Shown one piece after another: positions 1-8,014 of a stretch of DNA of 64,000 nt. Source of the stretch: VAXT01 sp964591295. Lineage in GTDB: Bacteria > Actinomycetota > Thermoleophilia > Gaiellales > Gaiellaceae. Each line of letters begins with the position of its first letter. Within the stretch, counting starts at the first letter, position 1. The notes below the pieces were generated by a model that ran no database searches, was not told the DNA's origin, and saw only the letters and a program-made list of their open reading frames with translations. The stretch is taken from contig CAZQAG010000005.1 of assembly GCA_964591295.1 (NCBI GenBank), positions 12,261 through 76,260 of the forward strand, read 5' to 3'. The position numbers and the translations under genes were made by a program.

Positions 1-1
1 C

Positions 2-598
2 GCGGGCATCGGCGGCAAGACCGCGATCGACCTCGCAGAGGGGAAGAACCTGGTCGGCGCCTTTCACTGGCCCTCCCAGACGGTCATCGACCCCGGACTG
101 CTCGGGACGCTTCCACCCGAGGAGCGCTCCGAAGGCATGGCGGAGGTCGTCAAGACCGGCCTCCTCGCCGGCGAGTCGCTCTGGGAGCTCCCGGAGCGGG
201 AGCTCGTCCGCCGCAGCGCGGCGTACAAGACCGCGATCTGCATCCGCGATCCGTACGACCAGTCCGAGCGGAAGGCGCTCAACCTCGGGCACACGTTCGC
301 GCATGCGCTCGAGGCGGCATCCGACTATCGCCTGCGCCACGGCGAGGCAGTCGCGCTCGGCTTGCTCGCGGCTCTTCGCCTCTCGGGCCTGCCCACAGAC
401 GTCGTCGAGGACGTCCTCTCACCGAAGCCGGCCCGCGTCGATCCCGAGCGCGCCTGGGCCGCGCTCGGCCGCGACAAGAAGACCGCGAACGGACGTCCCC
501 GGCTCGTCCTGCTCGAGCGGCCGGGCGTGCCGCGCACCGACGTCGAGCTGCCGGAGGCCGACATCCGCGCGGCGCTCGACTCGCTGATCGCGGACTAG
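2..598 (+). CDS. aroB: 3-dehydroquinate synthase, C-terminal part
   Basis: AroB converts DAHP to 3-dehydroquinate, the second step of the shikimate pathway, in the cytoplasm, using NAD and a divalent metal. The gene enters the window already open, so the N-terminal NAD-binding half is missing and 198 residues remain. The fragment begins in the GGKT loop and continues with EGKNLVGAFH, then AEVVK, the metal-site segment NLGHTFAHALE and a second metal histidine in RHGEAV, in the order usual for the family. The next gene, aroQ, encodes the following pathway step, which supports the call. The stop codon TAG is also the start of the -10-like hexamer proposed for aroQ. Confidence 0.95.
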   Translation, partial: AGIGGKTAIDLAEGKNLVGAFHWPSQTVIDPGLLGTLPPEERSEGMAEVVKTGLLAGESLWELPERELVRRSAAYKTAICIRDPYDQSERKALNLGHTFAHALEAASDYRLRHGEAVALGLLAALRLSGLPTDVVEDVLSPKPARVDPERAWAALGRDKKTANGRPRLVLLERPGVPRTDVELPEADIRAALDSLIAD

Positions 599-601
599 AG
601 T
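596..601 (+). promoter_or_regulatory. -10-like TAGAGT box of aroQ
   Basis: TAGAGT ends 7 nt before the ATG at 609, so transcription would start at or next to the start codon. It overlaps the aroB stop. Inferred from the spacing shared with other genes in the window. Confidence 0.4.
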
Positions 602-608
602 GATCCGC

Positions 609-1037
609 ATGCGCGTCGACGTCCTGAACGGCGTGAACCTCGACGTCCTCGAGCGCCGCGACCCGGCGCTCTACGGAGGGCTCTCCCTGCACGAGCTCGA
701 GCAGCGGATCGAAGGCTGGGCGGCGGAGCTCGGTTGCACGGTCCGCTGCCGTCAGACCAACAGCGAGGGCGAGTACGTCGGCTGGTGCCACGAGGCGCTC
801 GACTGGGCCGAGGGCGTGATCGCGAACCCCGGAGCCTGGACCCATTACAGCTACGCGATCCGTGACGCCCTCGAGCTGTTCCCGGGACCGCTCGTCGAGG
901 TCCACCTCTCGAACCCGGAGGAGCGAGAGGAATGGCGCCGGACCTCTGTCATCGCCGACCTCGCCGCCGAGCGGGTGCTCGGACGCGGGCCGGAGGGCTA
1001 CCGGGACGCGCTCTCCTTCCTAGCGGAGGCCTCGTGA
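609..1037 (+). CDS. aroQ: Type II 3-dehydroquinate dehydratase
   Basis: Dehydrates 3-dehydroquinate to 3-dehydroshikimate, third step of the shikimate pathway, as a cytoplasmic dodecamer in the type II family. The 142 residues match the usual length. Visible motifs are LNGVNLDVL near residue 6 (most members have NGPN), the catalytic tyrosine in LYGG, NSEGEYVGW, NPGAWTHYS, AIRDAL, and the catalytic histidine in EVHLSN. I chose the ATG at 609 over a GTG at 600 because it puts LNG at the family position and lies 7 nt after TAGAGT. The stop overlaps the pepP start as GTGA, so the two are translationally coupled. Confidence 0.95.
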   Translation: MRVDVLNGVNLDVLERRDPALYGGLSLHELEQRIEGWAAELGCTVRCRQTNSEGEYVGWCHEALDWAEGVIANPGAWTHYSYAIRDALELFPGPLVEVHLSNPEEREEWRRTSVIADLAAERVLGRGPEGYRDALSFLAEAS

Positions 1038-2074
1038 ACGACCGCGTCGAACGGCTCCGCACCAAGCTCGAGGAGCCGCTGCTCGTCTCCGACCCGGCGA
1101 ACATCCGCTACCTCTCGGGCCTCGTGAGCTCGAACGCGGCATTGCTCGTCGAGCCCGACCGCGTCCAGCTCTATACGGACTACCGGTATGCCGAGAGTGC
1201 CCAAGCGGTCGAGGGCGCCGAGTTCGTCGAGGCGAAGCGCGACCTCTACCAGACCCTCTCGGAGCTGCTCTCCGGCCGCATCGGCTTCGAGGGCACGTCG
1301 CTCACCTACGAGCGCTACGCGCGGCTGCACGCCGGAGGAGTCGACCCCGTTGCCCGGTACGGCCTCGTCGAAGAGCTGCGGGTTGTGAAGGATGAGGACG
1401 AGCTGGATTCGATCCGCAGGGCTGCGCAGATCGCGGACATCGCTTTCGAGCGCTTCGTCGACGAAGCGGATTTCATCGGCGCAGCGGAGGCCGAGCTCGC
1501 CTGGTTGATGGAGCAGTTCCTGCACGACGCAGGCGCCCACGGCGTTTCGTTCTCCGTCCTCGTCGCCTCGGGGCCCAACGCAGCCAAGCCCCACACGGTC
1601 CCCGGCGAGCGGCGCCTCGAGCGAGGCGAGACCGTGATCGTCGACTGGGGCTGCATGGTCGACGGCTACGCCTCCGACTGCACGCGCACGCTTGCCACCG
1701 GCCCTCTACCGGATGAGCTGAAGCGCGCCTACGAGGTCTGTCTCGGCGCGCAGCTGGCGGGCCTCGAGGCGGTACGTCCTGGAGCGTCCGGGCCTGGAGT
1801 CGACGCGGCCGCGCGCGACCGGATCGACGCAGCCGGCTTCGGCGAGGCGTTCGGGCACGGGCTCGGCCACGGTGTCGGACTGCTCGTGCACGAGGACCCG
1901 CGCCTGGCTCAGGAGTCCCGTCACACGCTCGCGGTTGGCAACGTCGTCACGGTCGAGCCGGGCATCTACCTCTCCGGTCTGGGCGGGATCAGGATCGAGG
2001 ACCTCGTCGTCGTCCAGGACGGCGAGCCGGAGATCCTGACGACGTTCACCAAGGATCTGCTCACCGTCGACTAG
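1034..2074 (+). CDS. pepP: Xaa-Pro aminopeptidase (M24 family)
   Basis: Cytoplasmic metallopeptidase that removes N-terminal residues preceding proline. The 346-residue protein has the creatinase-like N-terminal domain (to about 130) and the pita-bread catalytic domain. Metal ligands are visible in order: the two aspartates in VDWG and SDCTRT, the histidine in GHGLGHGVG, the glutamate in VEPGIY and the glutamate in IRIEDLV. The GTG start at 1034 overlaps the aroQ stop (GTGA). An Xaa-Pro peptidase just before efp is a common arrangement in Gram-positive bacteria. Substrate preference within M24 cannot be read from sequence. Confidence 0.9.
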   Translation: MNDRVERLRTKLEEPLLVSDPANIRYLSGLVSSNAALLVEPDRVQLYTDYRYAESAQAVEGAEFVEAKRDLYQTLSELLSGRIGFEGTSLTYERYARLHAGGVDPVARYGLVEELRVVKDEDELDSIRRAAQIADIAFERFVDEADFIGAAEAELAWLMEQFLHDAGAHGVSFSVLVASGPNAAKPHTVPGERRLERGETVIVDWGCMVDGYASDCTRTLATGPLPDELKRAYEVCLGAQLAGLEAVRPGASGPGVDAAARDRIDAAGFGEAFGHGLGHGVGLLVHEDPRLAQESRHTLAVGNVVTVEPGIYLSGLGGIRIEDLVVVQDGEPEILTTFTKDLLTVD

Positions 2075-2077
2075 ATT
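2072..2077 (+). promoter_or_regulatory. -10-like TAGATT box of efp
   Basis: TAGATT ends 6 nt before the efp ATG, which predicts a leaderless transcript. It overlaps the pepP stop codon. No clear -35 was identified. Confidence 0.45.
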
Positions 2078-2083
2078 TCGGGC

Positions 2084-2650
2084 ATGGCCGAGACGGTTGG
2101 AACAAATCAGTTCAAGAACGGCATGCACATCGAGATCGAGGGTGGCGTCTGGCGCATCGTCGACTTCCAGCATGTGAAGCCCGGGAAGGGCGGCGCGTTC
2201 GTGCGGACCAAGGTGAAGAACATCGACACGGGCGCCGTGGTCGACAAGACCTTCAGGGCGGGCGAGAAGTTCCAGCGGATGCACACCGAGGTGAAGAACG
2301 CCCAGTACCTCTACGACTCCGGAGACGACGTCGTGTTCATGGAGGACGAGACGTACGAGCAGTTCTCCCTGCCGCGGAAGACGGTCGCCGAGGATCTCCA
2401 GTTCATCCCTCCCTCGTCTCCGGTCCAGGTGCTGACCGTCGACGGGCGCCCATCGGGGCTGCAGCTTCCTTCTTCGGTCGAGCTGTCGGTCGCGGAGACC
2501 GAGCCCGGCGTGAAAGGTGACACGGTCTCGAACGTGACGAAGCCCGCGAAGCTCGAGACGGGCGCAGTCATCCAGGTGCCACTCTTCGTGGGCACGGGCG
2601 ACCGCATCAAGGTCGACCCCCGCGAAGGCCGCTACATCTCGCGCGCTTAG
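2084..2650 (+). CDS. efp: Elongation factor P
   Basis: EF-P enters the ribosome between the P and E sites and relieves stalling at polyproline. The 188-residue protein has the normal length and the three barrel domains: KOW-like N-terminal domain (about 1-65), OB domain (65-130) and C-terminal OB domain ending DPREGRYISRA. The loop that reaches the peptidyl-transferase centre reads HVKPGKGGAF, with a lysine at the tip, as in lysine-type EF-P. No epmA, epmB or ymfI-like modification gene is in the window, so whether the lysine is modified is unknown. The ATG is 6 nt after a TAGATT box. Confidence 0.97.
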   Translation: MAETVGTNQFKNGMHIEIEGGVWRIVDFQHVKPGKGGAFVRTKVKNIDTGAVVDKTFRAGEKFQRMHTEVKNAQYLYDSGDDVVFMEDETYEQFSLPRKTVAEDLQFIPPSSPVQVLTVDGRPSGLQLPSSVELSVAETEPGVKGDTVSNVTKPAKLETGAVIQVPLFVGTGDRIKVDPREGRYISRA

Positions 2651-2734
2651 GCATCGCTTACGATGCCGCTTGGAGGCTAGGCCGGCTTTTGCCGGCGTGG
2701 CCGTTCTTCCGCAGCGCAGGCAGGGGCGGCGCGT

Positions 2735-2740
2735 TACCCT
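2735..2740 (+). promoter_or_regulatory. -10-like TACCCT box of the accB fusion gene
   Basis: TACCCT ends 7 nt before GTG 2748. The stretch 2651-2747 is otherwise noncoding. The box supports GTG 2748 as the start rather than the upstream TTG at 2670. Confidence 0.45.
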
Positions 2741-2747
2741 CTTTTCT

Positions 2748-4547
2748 GTGCCCGCGCTAGTCGACACGACGATTCGCCTGCTCAGCCAGGAGCCGCTGGC
2801 CGGGCGCATGCCGACGGCGGACCTCCTGAAGCTCGCCGAGCTACTCGACGGGGTCGGGTTCGCCTCCCTCGAGGTCTCCGGCGGGGGTGTCTTCGACAGT
2901 GCCGTGCAACGCGGAGTGGAGAGCCCGTGGGAGCGGATCCGGGCCCTCAAGGCGCGGACGAAGACGCCGCTCGGGATGGCGCTTCGTGGCCGCTTCCTCG
3001 TCGGCTCGCGCCCCGTGGGGGGCGACTTCGCGCGCAGGTTCGTTGCGAGCGCGGCGGAGAACGGCATCGACGTCTTCCGCCTGCACGACCCCTTGAACGA
3101 CGTCGAGAACCTTCGCGAAGCAGGCGAGGCGATCACGGCGGCCGACCGCGAGTTCGACGCGGGCCTCGTTTACAGCCCCGGGCAGAGCGGCGAGGCGAAG
3201 CAGATGCTCGAGCAGGCGAAGAAGCTGCCGGACCTCGGTGCCGCGCGAATCCTGCTCCACGATCCATCCGGGGCCCTGGAGCCTCCGCGGGCGCACGAGC
3301 TGGTCGCGGCGCTCGCCGAGGGAAGCGGATTGCCCGTCGGCATCTTTTGCCAGGGCGCTGCCGGGAGCGGGCTCGCGGCAGCTCTCGAGGCTGCGCGGGC
3401 CGGCGCTGACCGGATCGCGTGCGCCGTCTATCCGATCGCGCTCACGCTGCACCGCGTCTCCGGCGAGGGCCTCGCGAGCGCGCTCAAGGGCCTGAACCTC
3501 GACAGCGGGGTCAACATCGAGACCCTCTGGCAGGCGGCCGAGATCGTGGACGAGTTCATCGGCGAAGATCCCGTGACGCCGCTCGCGCCGCGGATCGCCG
3601 TGCGCGCGGCGCAGCACGAGCTACCGGCCGGGCTCGTGGCTGCGATCGACACCAGGCTGCGTGCCCACACCGCTTCCGACCGTCTCGATGACGTCCTCGA
3701 CGAGCTCGCGGTGATCCGCAAAGAGGCTGGATCGCCACCTGTCGCCGCTCCGATCGGGCAGATCCTCGCCTCGCAGGCGATCGTTCACGTGCTCTCGGCA
3801 GAGCGCTATCAAACCGTCGTCGACGAGCTTCGCGCGCTTCTCGACGGCGGCTTCGGCAAGCCGCCGGGGAAGATCGACTCGACCGTCCAGCGCGCCGTCG
3901 CGCTCGTTACCGAGGCCACGCCTGCGGACGAGCCGGCGGTCAATTTGGACGAGGTCCGCGAGGACGCCGCCGGGCTCGCCGCGAGCGAGGAGGAGCTCCT
4001 TCTGCTGGCGCTCTTCGGCGACGAGGCTGAGCCACTCCTGGAGGCGATCCGGGACCGGTCGAGCGGCGACGACACGCTGCTCGGTGGGGACGTCGACCAG
4101 TCGCGAGCCGAGCGGATCCGGGAGGTCGTGCGCATCGTCCAGGAGACCGGGGTTGCCGAGATCTCGGTCGAGGAGGAAGGAACGCGAGTCACGGTCAGGC
4201 GCACCGACGAGCCCGTGCCGGGGCAGGCGGCCGCGCCTCCCGCTCCCGGCGAGCCCGCTGCGGCACCAGCCGCCACCGACGGCGCGATCCGCATCGAGGC
4301 GCCGATGGTGGGCACGTTCTATCGAGCGCCGCAACCAGGCGCTCCGCCCTTTGTTGAGGAAGGCGACGGCGTCTCGCCCGGCCAGACGCTTTGCATCCTC
4401 GAGGCGATGAAGCTGATGAACGAGGTGAAGGCCGACATCGAGGGCGTCGTTCGCGCGATCCACGTCCAGAACGGCCAACCTGTCGAGTTCGGACAGCCGC
4501 TGTTCGACCTCGAACCGGCGCTCGCCCAACCGCTCGACGCTCTCTGA
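2748..4547 (+). CDS. accB: Biotin carboxyl carrier protein fused to a degenerate carboxyltransferase-like domain
   Basis: The C-terminal ~110 residues are an AccB-type biotin carrier of acetyl/acyl-CoA carboxylase, with the BCCP helix (RIREVVRIVQETG), a Pro/Ala-rich linker and the biotinyl site EAMKLMNEV (lysine 555). It should be carboxylated by the adjacent accC product. Residues 1-320 resemble the TIM-barrel carboxyltransferase of pyruvate carboxylase/oxaloacetate decarboxylase: VDTTIR, GFASLEV, FRLHDPLNDVENL. Its metal-site residues are lost: the Asp of RDAHQ is Leu11, the carbamylated-Lys motif KDMAG reads HDPSG at 171-175, and LHTH reads IFCQ at 199-202. I infer a non-catalytic scaffold or regulatory domain. 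Length is 599 residues against about 160 for ordinary AccB. It lies 4 nt before accC. Confidence 0.85.
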   Translation: MPALVDTTIRLLSQEPLAGRMPTADLLKLAELLDGVGFASLEVSGGGVFDSAVQRGVESPWERIRALKARTKTPLGMALRGRFLVGSRPVGGDFARRFVASAAENGIDVFRLHDPLNDVENLREAGEAITAADREFDAGLVYSPGQSGEAKQMLEQAKKLPDLGAARILLHDPSGALEPPRAHELVAALAEGSGLPVGIFCQGAAGSGLAAALEAARAGADRIACAVYPIALTLHRVSGEGLASALKGLNLDSGVNIETLWQAAEIVDEFIGEDPVTPLAPRIAVRAAQHELPAGLVAAIDTRLRAHTASDRLDDVLDELAVIRKEAGSPPVAAPIGQILASQAIVHVLSAERYQTVVDELRALLDGGFGKPPGKIDSTVQRAVALVTEATPADEPAVNLDEVREDAAGLAASEEELLLLALFGDEAEPLLEAIRDRSSGDDTLLGGDVDQSRAERIREVVRIVQETGVAEISVEEEGTRVTVRRTDEPVPGQAAAPPAPGEPAAAPAATDGAIRIEAPMVGTFYRAPQPGAPPFVEEGDGVSPGQTLCILEAMKLMNEVKADIEGVVRAIHVQNGQPVEFGQPLFDLEPALAQPLDAL

Positions 4548-4551
4548 GCCC

Positions 4552-5907
4552 ATGTTCTCGCGAGTACTGATCGCAAACCGCGGCGAGGTCGCCGTCCGGG
4601 TCATCCGCGCGCTCCACGAGCTCGGCGTCGAGGCCGTCGCCGTCTACTCGACGGCCGACGAGGGAGCGCTCCACACACGGCTCGCCGACCAGGCCGTGTG
4701 CGTCGGGCCGCCGCCCGCCGCCGAGAGCTACCTGAAGATCCCTTCGATCATCGCGGCCGCGACGACGACACGATGTGACGCGGTTCACCCGGGCTGGGGC
4801 TTCCTGGCCGAGAAGCCGGCCTTCGTCGAGGCATGCCTCGACAACGAGCTCACGTTCGTCGGACCGTCCGCAGCGACGATGGCGCGGATGGGCGACAAGG
4901 CTGTCGCCAAGCACGAGCTCGCGGCGGCGGGCATCCCCGTCGTGCCCGGAACCGATGGCGCGACGACGCTCGACGACGCCGGCGCAGCGGCTGAAGAGGC
5001 GGGCTATCCCGTCCTCCTGAAGGCGGTGGCCGGCGGCGGCGGCAAGGGAATGCGGCTCGTCGAGGGCCCTGACGAGCTCGAAGGAGCGTTCCAGACTGCC
5101 GCGACCGAGGCTGAGGCCGCTTTTGGCGACGCAGGCCTCTACCTGGAGAAGGCGATCGTCCCGGCGCGGCACGTCGAGATCCAGGTGCTCGCCGACGCAG
5201 CCGGCGGCGTGCTCACGCTCGGAGAGCGGGAGTGCTCGATCCAGAGGCGGTATCAGAAGCTGATCGAGGAGTCGCCGTCGCCCGCGCTCACGCCCGAGAC
5301 GCGCGAGCAGATGGAGGACGCAGCCGAGCGGGCGGCCCGCGCGATCGACTATCGCAACGCGGGGACGTTCGAGTTCCTGCTCGGGCCCGACGGCTCGTTC
5401 TTCTTCATCGAGCTGAACGCGCGCCTCCAGGTCGAGCATCCCGTGAGCGAGCTCGTGACGGGGATCGACGTCGTCCGCGAGCAGCTACGGATTGCAGCGG
5501 GCGAGAGCCTGCCGGCTACGGGGCGGGCCGAGCGGAGAGGGCATGCGATCGAGGTGCGCATCAACGCAGAGGATCCGGCTCGGGGTTTCCTGCCCATGCC
5601 GGGTCGGATCGAGCGCTTCCGACCGCCGCTCGGGCCGGGCGTGCGCGTCGACACCCATATCGAGGACGGCGCCGTCGTCCCACCCAACTACGACTCGCTC
5701 CTCGCCAAGGTGATCGTGTGGGACACAGACCGGCCGGCCGCGATCGATCGCTGCCTGCGGGCGCTGGCGGAGCTGGAGGTCGTGGGCGTGCCCACGACAA
5801 AGGCCGCCGCGATGGACATCCTCCGCACAGAGGAGTTCGCGGGCGGACGCTACTCGACGAGCTTCCTCGAGGAGGCGGGCAAGCGTTTGCCCGCCCTGAC
5901 CGGATGA
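4552..5907 (+). CDS. accC: Biotin carboxylase, acetyl-CoA carboxylase subunit
   Basis: ATP-dependent carboxylation of the biotin on the carrier protein, first half-reaction of acetyl-CoA carboxylase, needed for fatty acid synthesis. The 451 residues match the family length. The biotin carboxylase N-terminal domain begins FSRVLIANRGEVAVR. The ATP-grasp domain carries the glycine loop GGGGKGM (about 161), ECSIQRR and the catalytic segment LNARLQVEHPVSE. The C-terminal domain follows from about 330. The partner is the preceding accB fusion; no AccA/AccD pair is in the window. The stop overlaps nusB as ATGA. Confidence 0.95.
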   Translation: MFSRVLIANRGEVAVRVIRALHELGVEAVAVYSTADEGALHTRLADQAVCVGPPPAAESYLKIPSIIAAATTTRCDAVHPGWGFLAEKPAFVEACLDNELTFVGPSAATMARMGDKAVAKHELAAAGIPVVPGTDGATTLDDAGAAAEEAGYPVLLKAVAGGGGKGMRLVEGPDELEGAFQTAATEAEAAFGDAGLYLEKAIVPARHVEIQVLADAAGGVLTLGERECSIQRRYQKLIEESPSPALTPETREQMEDAAERAARAIDYRNAGTFEFLLGPDGSFFFIELNARLQVEHPVSELVTGIDVVREQLRIAAGESLPATGRAERRGHAIEVRINAEDPARGFLPMPGRIERFRPPLGPGVRVDTHIEDGAVVPPNYDSLLAKVIVWDTDRPAAIDRCLRALAELEVVGVPTTKAAAMDILRTEEFAGGRYSTSFLEEAGKRLPALTG

Positions 5908-6281
5908 GTGGACGGAGAGCCGCCAGACGGACGGCGCTGTTCCTCCTCTATCAGTGGGACGTGACCGGCCAGCCGCTCGCCTCGCTCTACGAGGGCGAGA
6001 TCGATCCCTTCGCGCGTGAGCTCGCAGAGGCGGTTGCGCCAAAAGCCTCCGAGCTCGACGCGAAGATCACCGAGGCCTCCGAGGAGTGGACTGCGGACCG
6101 GCTGGGCGCCCTCGAGCGCAACGTCCTGCGGATCGGGATCTACGAGCTCGAGGACGGAGACGTTCCGGTCGAAGTGGCGATCGACGAGGCGGTCACTCTG
6201 GCCAAGCGCTACGCCTCCGACGAGGCGGGCCGGCTCGTGAACGGGATCCTCGGCCGGATCGCGAAGGAGAAGGCCGCATGA
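5904..6281 (+). CDS. nusB: Transcription antitermination factor NusB
   Basis: Small all-helical RNA-binding protein that acts with NusE (S10) at boxA in rRNA antitermination. The 125 residues begin RRAARRTALFLLYQWD, typical of NusB, and end with the helical core containing ERNVLRIGIYEL, VPVEVAIDEAVTLAKRY and GRLVNGILGRI. The ATG overlaps the accC stop (ATGA), and the gene ends in another ATGA overlap. A longer reading frame extends upstream through accC, but only this 3' part has NusB features. Confidence 0.93.
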   Translation: MSGRRAARRTALFLLYQWDVTGQPLASLYEGEIDPFARELAEAVAPKASELDAKITEASEEWTADRLGALERNVLRIGIYELEDGDVPVEVAIDEAVTLAKRYASDEAGRLVNGILGRIAKEKAA

Positions 6282-6463
6282 CCGGTGCCGAAGACGCATT
6301 GACGAAAGCGGAGGAGCTGCTCGACCGGCTCGAGCGCACCCGCGTACGCCTCGAGGAGACCAAGGACCCAGAGGCGGCGATCGACATCCTCGGCGAGCTC
6401 GCCGAGATCGCGAAGCAGGTCGAGACCGAGCTCGAGCGGGCGCGGCGCGAAGCAGGCGAGTAG
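6278..6463 (+). CDS. Small predicted coiled-coil protein (position of xseB)
   Basis: A 61-residue acidic protein predicted to be almost wholly helical, with regularly spaced leucines in EELLDRLERTRVRLEE and an Ala/Glu-rich second helix. It is coupled to nusB by ATGA and its TAG overlaps the ispA GTG. The place between nusB and ispA is often occupied by xseB, the small subunit of exodeoxyribonuclease VII, and the size fits. However, no xseA is nearby and the xseB signature is not clearly present. It is a real gene by context; function not recognised. Confidence 0.6.
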   Translation: MTGAEDALTKAEELLDRLERTRVRLEETKDPEAAIDILGELAEIAKQVETELERARREAGE

Positions 6464-7239
6464 TGCCGGGCCTGGACGAGCACCGCGAGCTATTCGAGGC
6501 GTTCCTCGCGAAGCTCCCGTTCGCCCCGGAGCTCGAGGCGCTGACCGAGGCCATGCGCTACAGCCTCGATGGTGGCGGCAAGCGGATCCGGCCCGTGCTC
6601 TGCCTGGCCTGCGGTGAGGCGACAGGGTCGCGTCCGGAAGATCTCTTGCCGGCCGCCGCCGCAGTCGAGCTCGTGCACACCTTCGGCATGGTTCACGACG
6701 ACCTGCCCGCTCTAGACGACGACGCGATCCGGCGCGGTCGTGCTACCTCTCACGTGCAGTACGACGAGGCGACGGCGATCCTGAACGGCGACGCCCTGCT
6801 CGCCCAGGCGATGGAGCTCGCCCTCTCGTACCCCACGCCGGCCGTCGCCCGTGAACTGACACACGCGACGCTCGGGATGATTGGCGGCCAGTACGACGAC
6901 ATCAGGGGCGGGGACGACGACCTGGCGCGGCGGCATGCGCTGAAGACCGGCCGCCTGTTCGAGGCGGCCGTGGGCTGCGCTCTCGCGGTGAGCGAGGTGC
7001 GTGAGGAGGAGCAGGCGCCGTGGCGGGGCTTCGCAGCCGAATTCGGGCTCCTCTACCAGGTCGTGGACGACGTGCTCGACGAGGACGGCCTTGCCGAGCA
7101 GCTCGGAATCGGGCGCGCCCACGAGCTCGCGGACGAGATCGCGCAGAGAGCCCGGGCACGACTGGCCGAGATCCCGGCTGACACGTCCCTGCTGGACGAG
7201 CTCGTTTCGGGCCTAAAAAGCCGAGCCACGGCGAGCTAG
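6463..7239 (+). CDS. ispA: Polyprenyl (farnesyl/geranylgeranyl) diphosphate synthase
   Basis: Condenses isopentenyl diphosphate with allylic diphosphates to short-chain prenyl diphosphates. The first aspartate-rich motif is in VHDDLPALDDD, followed by RRGRATSH; the second is in QVVDDVLDED; KTG and GGQYDD lie between. Basic residues in GGGKRIRPVL bind diphosphate. At 258 residues it is about 35 shorter than typical IspA, mainly toward the C-terminus, so the chain length of the product is uncertain. The GTG start overlaps the preceding stop. Confidence 0.88.
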   Translation: MPGLDEHRELFEAFLAKLPFAPELEALTEAMRYSLDGGGKRIRPVLCLACGEATGSRPEDLLPAAAAVELVHTFGMVHDDLPALDDDAIRRGRATSHVQYDEATAILNGDALLAQAMELALSYPTPAVARELTHATLGMIGGQYDDIRGGDDDLARRHALKTGRLFEAAVGCALAVSEVREEEQAPWRGFAAEFGLLYQVVDDVLDEDGLAEQLGIGRAHELADEIAQRARARLAEIPADTSLLDELVSGLKSRATAS

Positions 7240-7242
7240 CCT
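7237..7242 (+). promoter_or_regulatory. -10-like TAGCCT box of tlyA
   Basis: TAGCCT ends 7 nt before the tlyA GTG and overlaps the ispA stop, predicting a leaderless start for the tlyA-nadK-recN-steA group. Confidence 0.45.
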
Positions 7243-7249
7243 TGCGTCC

Positions 7250-8014
7250 GTGCGCAAGCGGCTGGACGTGCTGCTCGTCGAGCGCGGCCTCGCCGAGAGC
7301 CGGGCGCAGGCCCAGGCGCTCGTCATGGCCGGCCTCGTGCCCGGGTACGCGAAGGCGGGCCAGCAGGTGGACGAGTCGGCCGAGCTCGTCGTCGAGAGTC
7401 CTCCCAGGTTCGTCTCACGCGGTGGCGAGAAGCTGGCTCACGCGCTGGACGAGCTCGGCGTCGAGGTGGCAGGGCGAGATGCGCTCGACGTCGGCGCTTC
7501 AACCGGAGGTTTCACCGATGTGCTCCTCCAGCGGGGCGCCGCGCGCGTGATCGCGCTCGACGTCGGACGCGGCCAGCTGCACCAGCGGCTCCGCGTGGAC
7601 GAGCGCGTGACCGTGCTCGAGCGGACGAATGCGCGCGAGCTCGAGTCGTTGCCGTACGCGCCCGACCTCGTCACCTGTGATGTCTCCTTCATCAGCGTTC
7701 GCACTGCGCTGCCCCCGGCACTTGCGCTCGCCCGGCCGGGCTGGGAGGCGCTCGTGCTCGTCAAGCCGCAATTCGAAGCCGGTCGCGACGAGGTGCGGAA
7801 AGGTGGGGTCATCCGGGACCCGGAGGTTCACCGTCGCGTCCTGCGCGAGGTCGCCGAGGCCGCTCTCGCCTGGCCGGCCGAGACGGTCGGCGTCGTAGAC
7901 TCGGGCTTGCCCGGCCCCAAGGGAAACCGGGAGTTCTTCCTGCACCTCGTCCACCGCGCAGACCCGTCGCTCCCCGATCAGCTCGATGACTGGATCAGAG
8001 ACGCCACCCGCTGA
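7250..8014 (+). CDS. tlyA: rRNA (cytidine-2'-O)-methyltransferase TlyA
   Basis: TlyA methylates 2'-O of cytidines in 16S and 23S rRNA; its loss gives capreomycin resistance in mycobacteria. The 254-residue protein has an N-terminal S4 RNA-binding domain (RKRLDVLLVERGLAESR, about 1-60) and an FtsJ/RrmJ-like Rossmann methyltransferase with the SAM loop DVGASTGGFTD (about 84). Candidate catalytic residues are the Asp of CDVSF and the Lys of LVKPQFE. The order tlyA-nadK-recN-steA is the same as in Mycobacterium. nadK overlaps its last 29 nt. Confidence 0.93.
   Translation: MRKRLDVLLVERGLAESRAQAQALVMAGLVPGYAKAGQQVDESAELVVESPPRFVSRGGEKLAHALDELGVEVAGRDALDVGASTGGFTDVLLQRGAARVIALDVGRGQLHQRLRVDERVTVLERTNARELESLPYAPDLVTCDVSFISVRTALPPALALARPGWEALVLVKPQFEAGRDEVRKGGVIRDPEVHRRVLREVAEAALAWPAETVGVVDSGLPGPKGNREFFLHLVHRADPSLPDQLDDWIRDATR

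Noticed and set aside
2670..2747. TTG start extending the accB fusion by 26 codons
   Set aside because: The extension has no conserved sequence and crosses the -10-like box that fits GTG 2748.
1706..3136. Long minus-strand open frame opposite pepP, efp and accB
   Set aside because: No family features; it mirrors strongly coding plus-strand genes, as expected in GC-rich DNA. The same applies to other long antisense frames such as 14062-15867 and 29187-31277.
5232..5903. Upstream extension of the nusB frame through accC
   Set aside because: Composition is that of a shadow frame; NusB homology begins exactly at ATG 5904 with an ATGA overlap.
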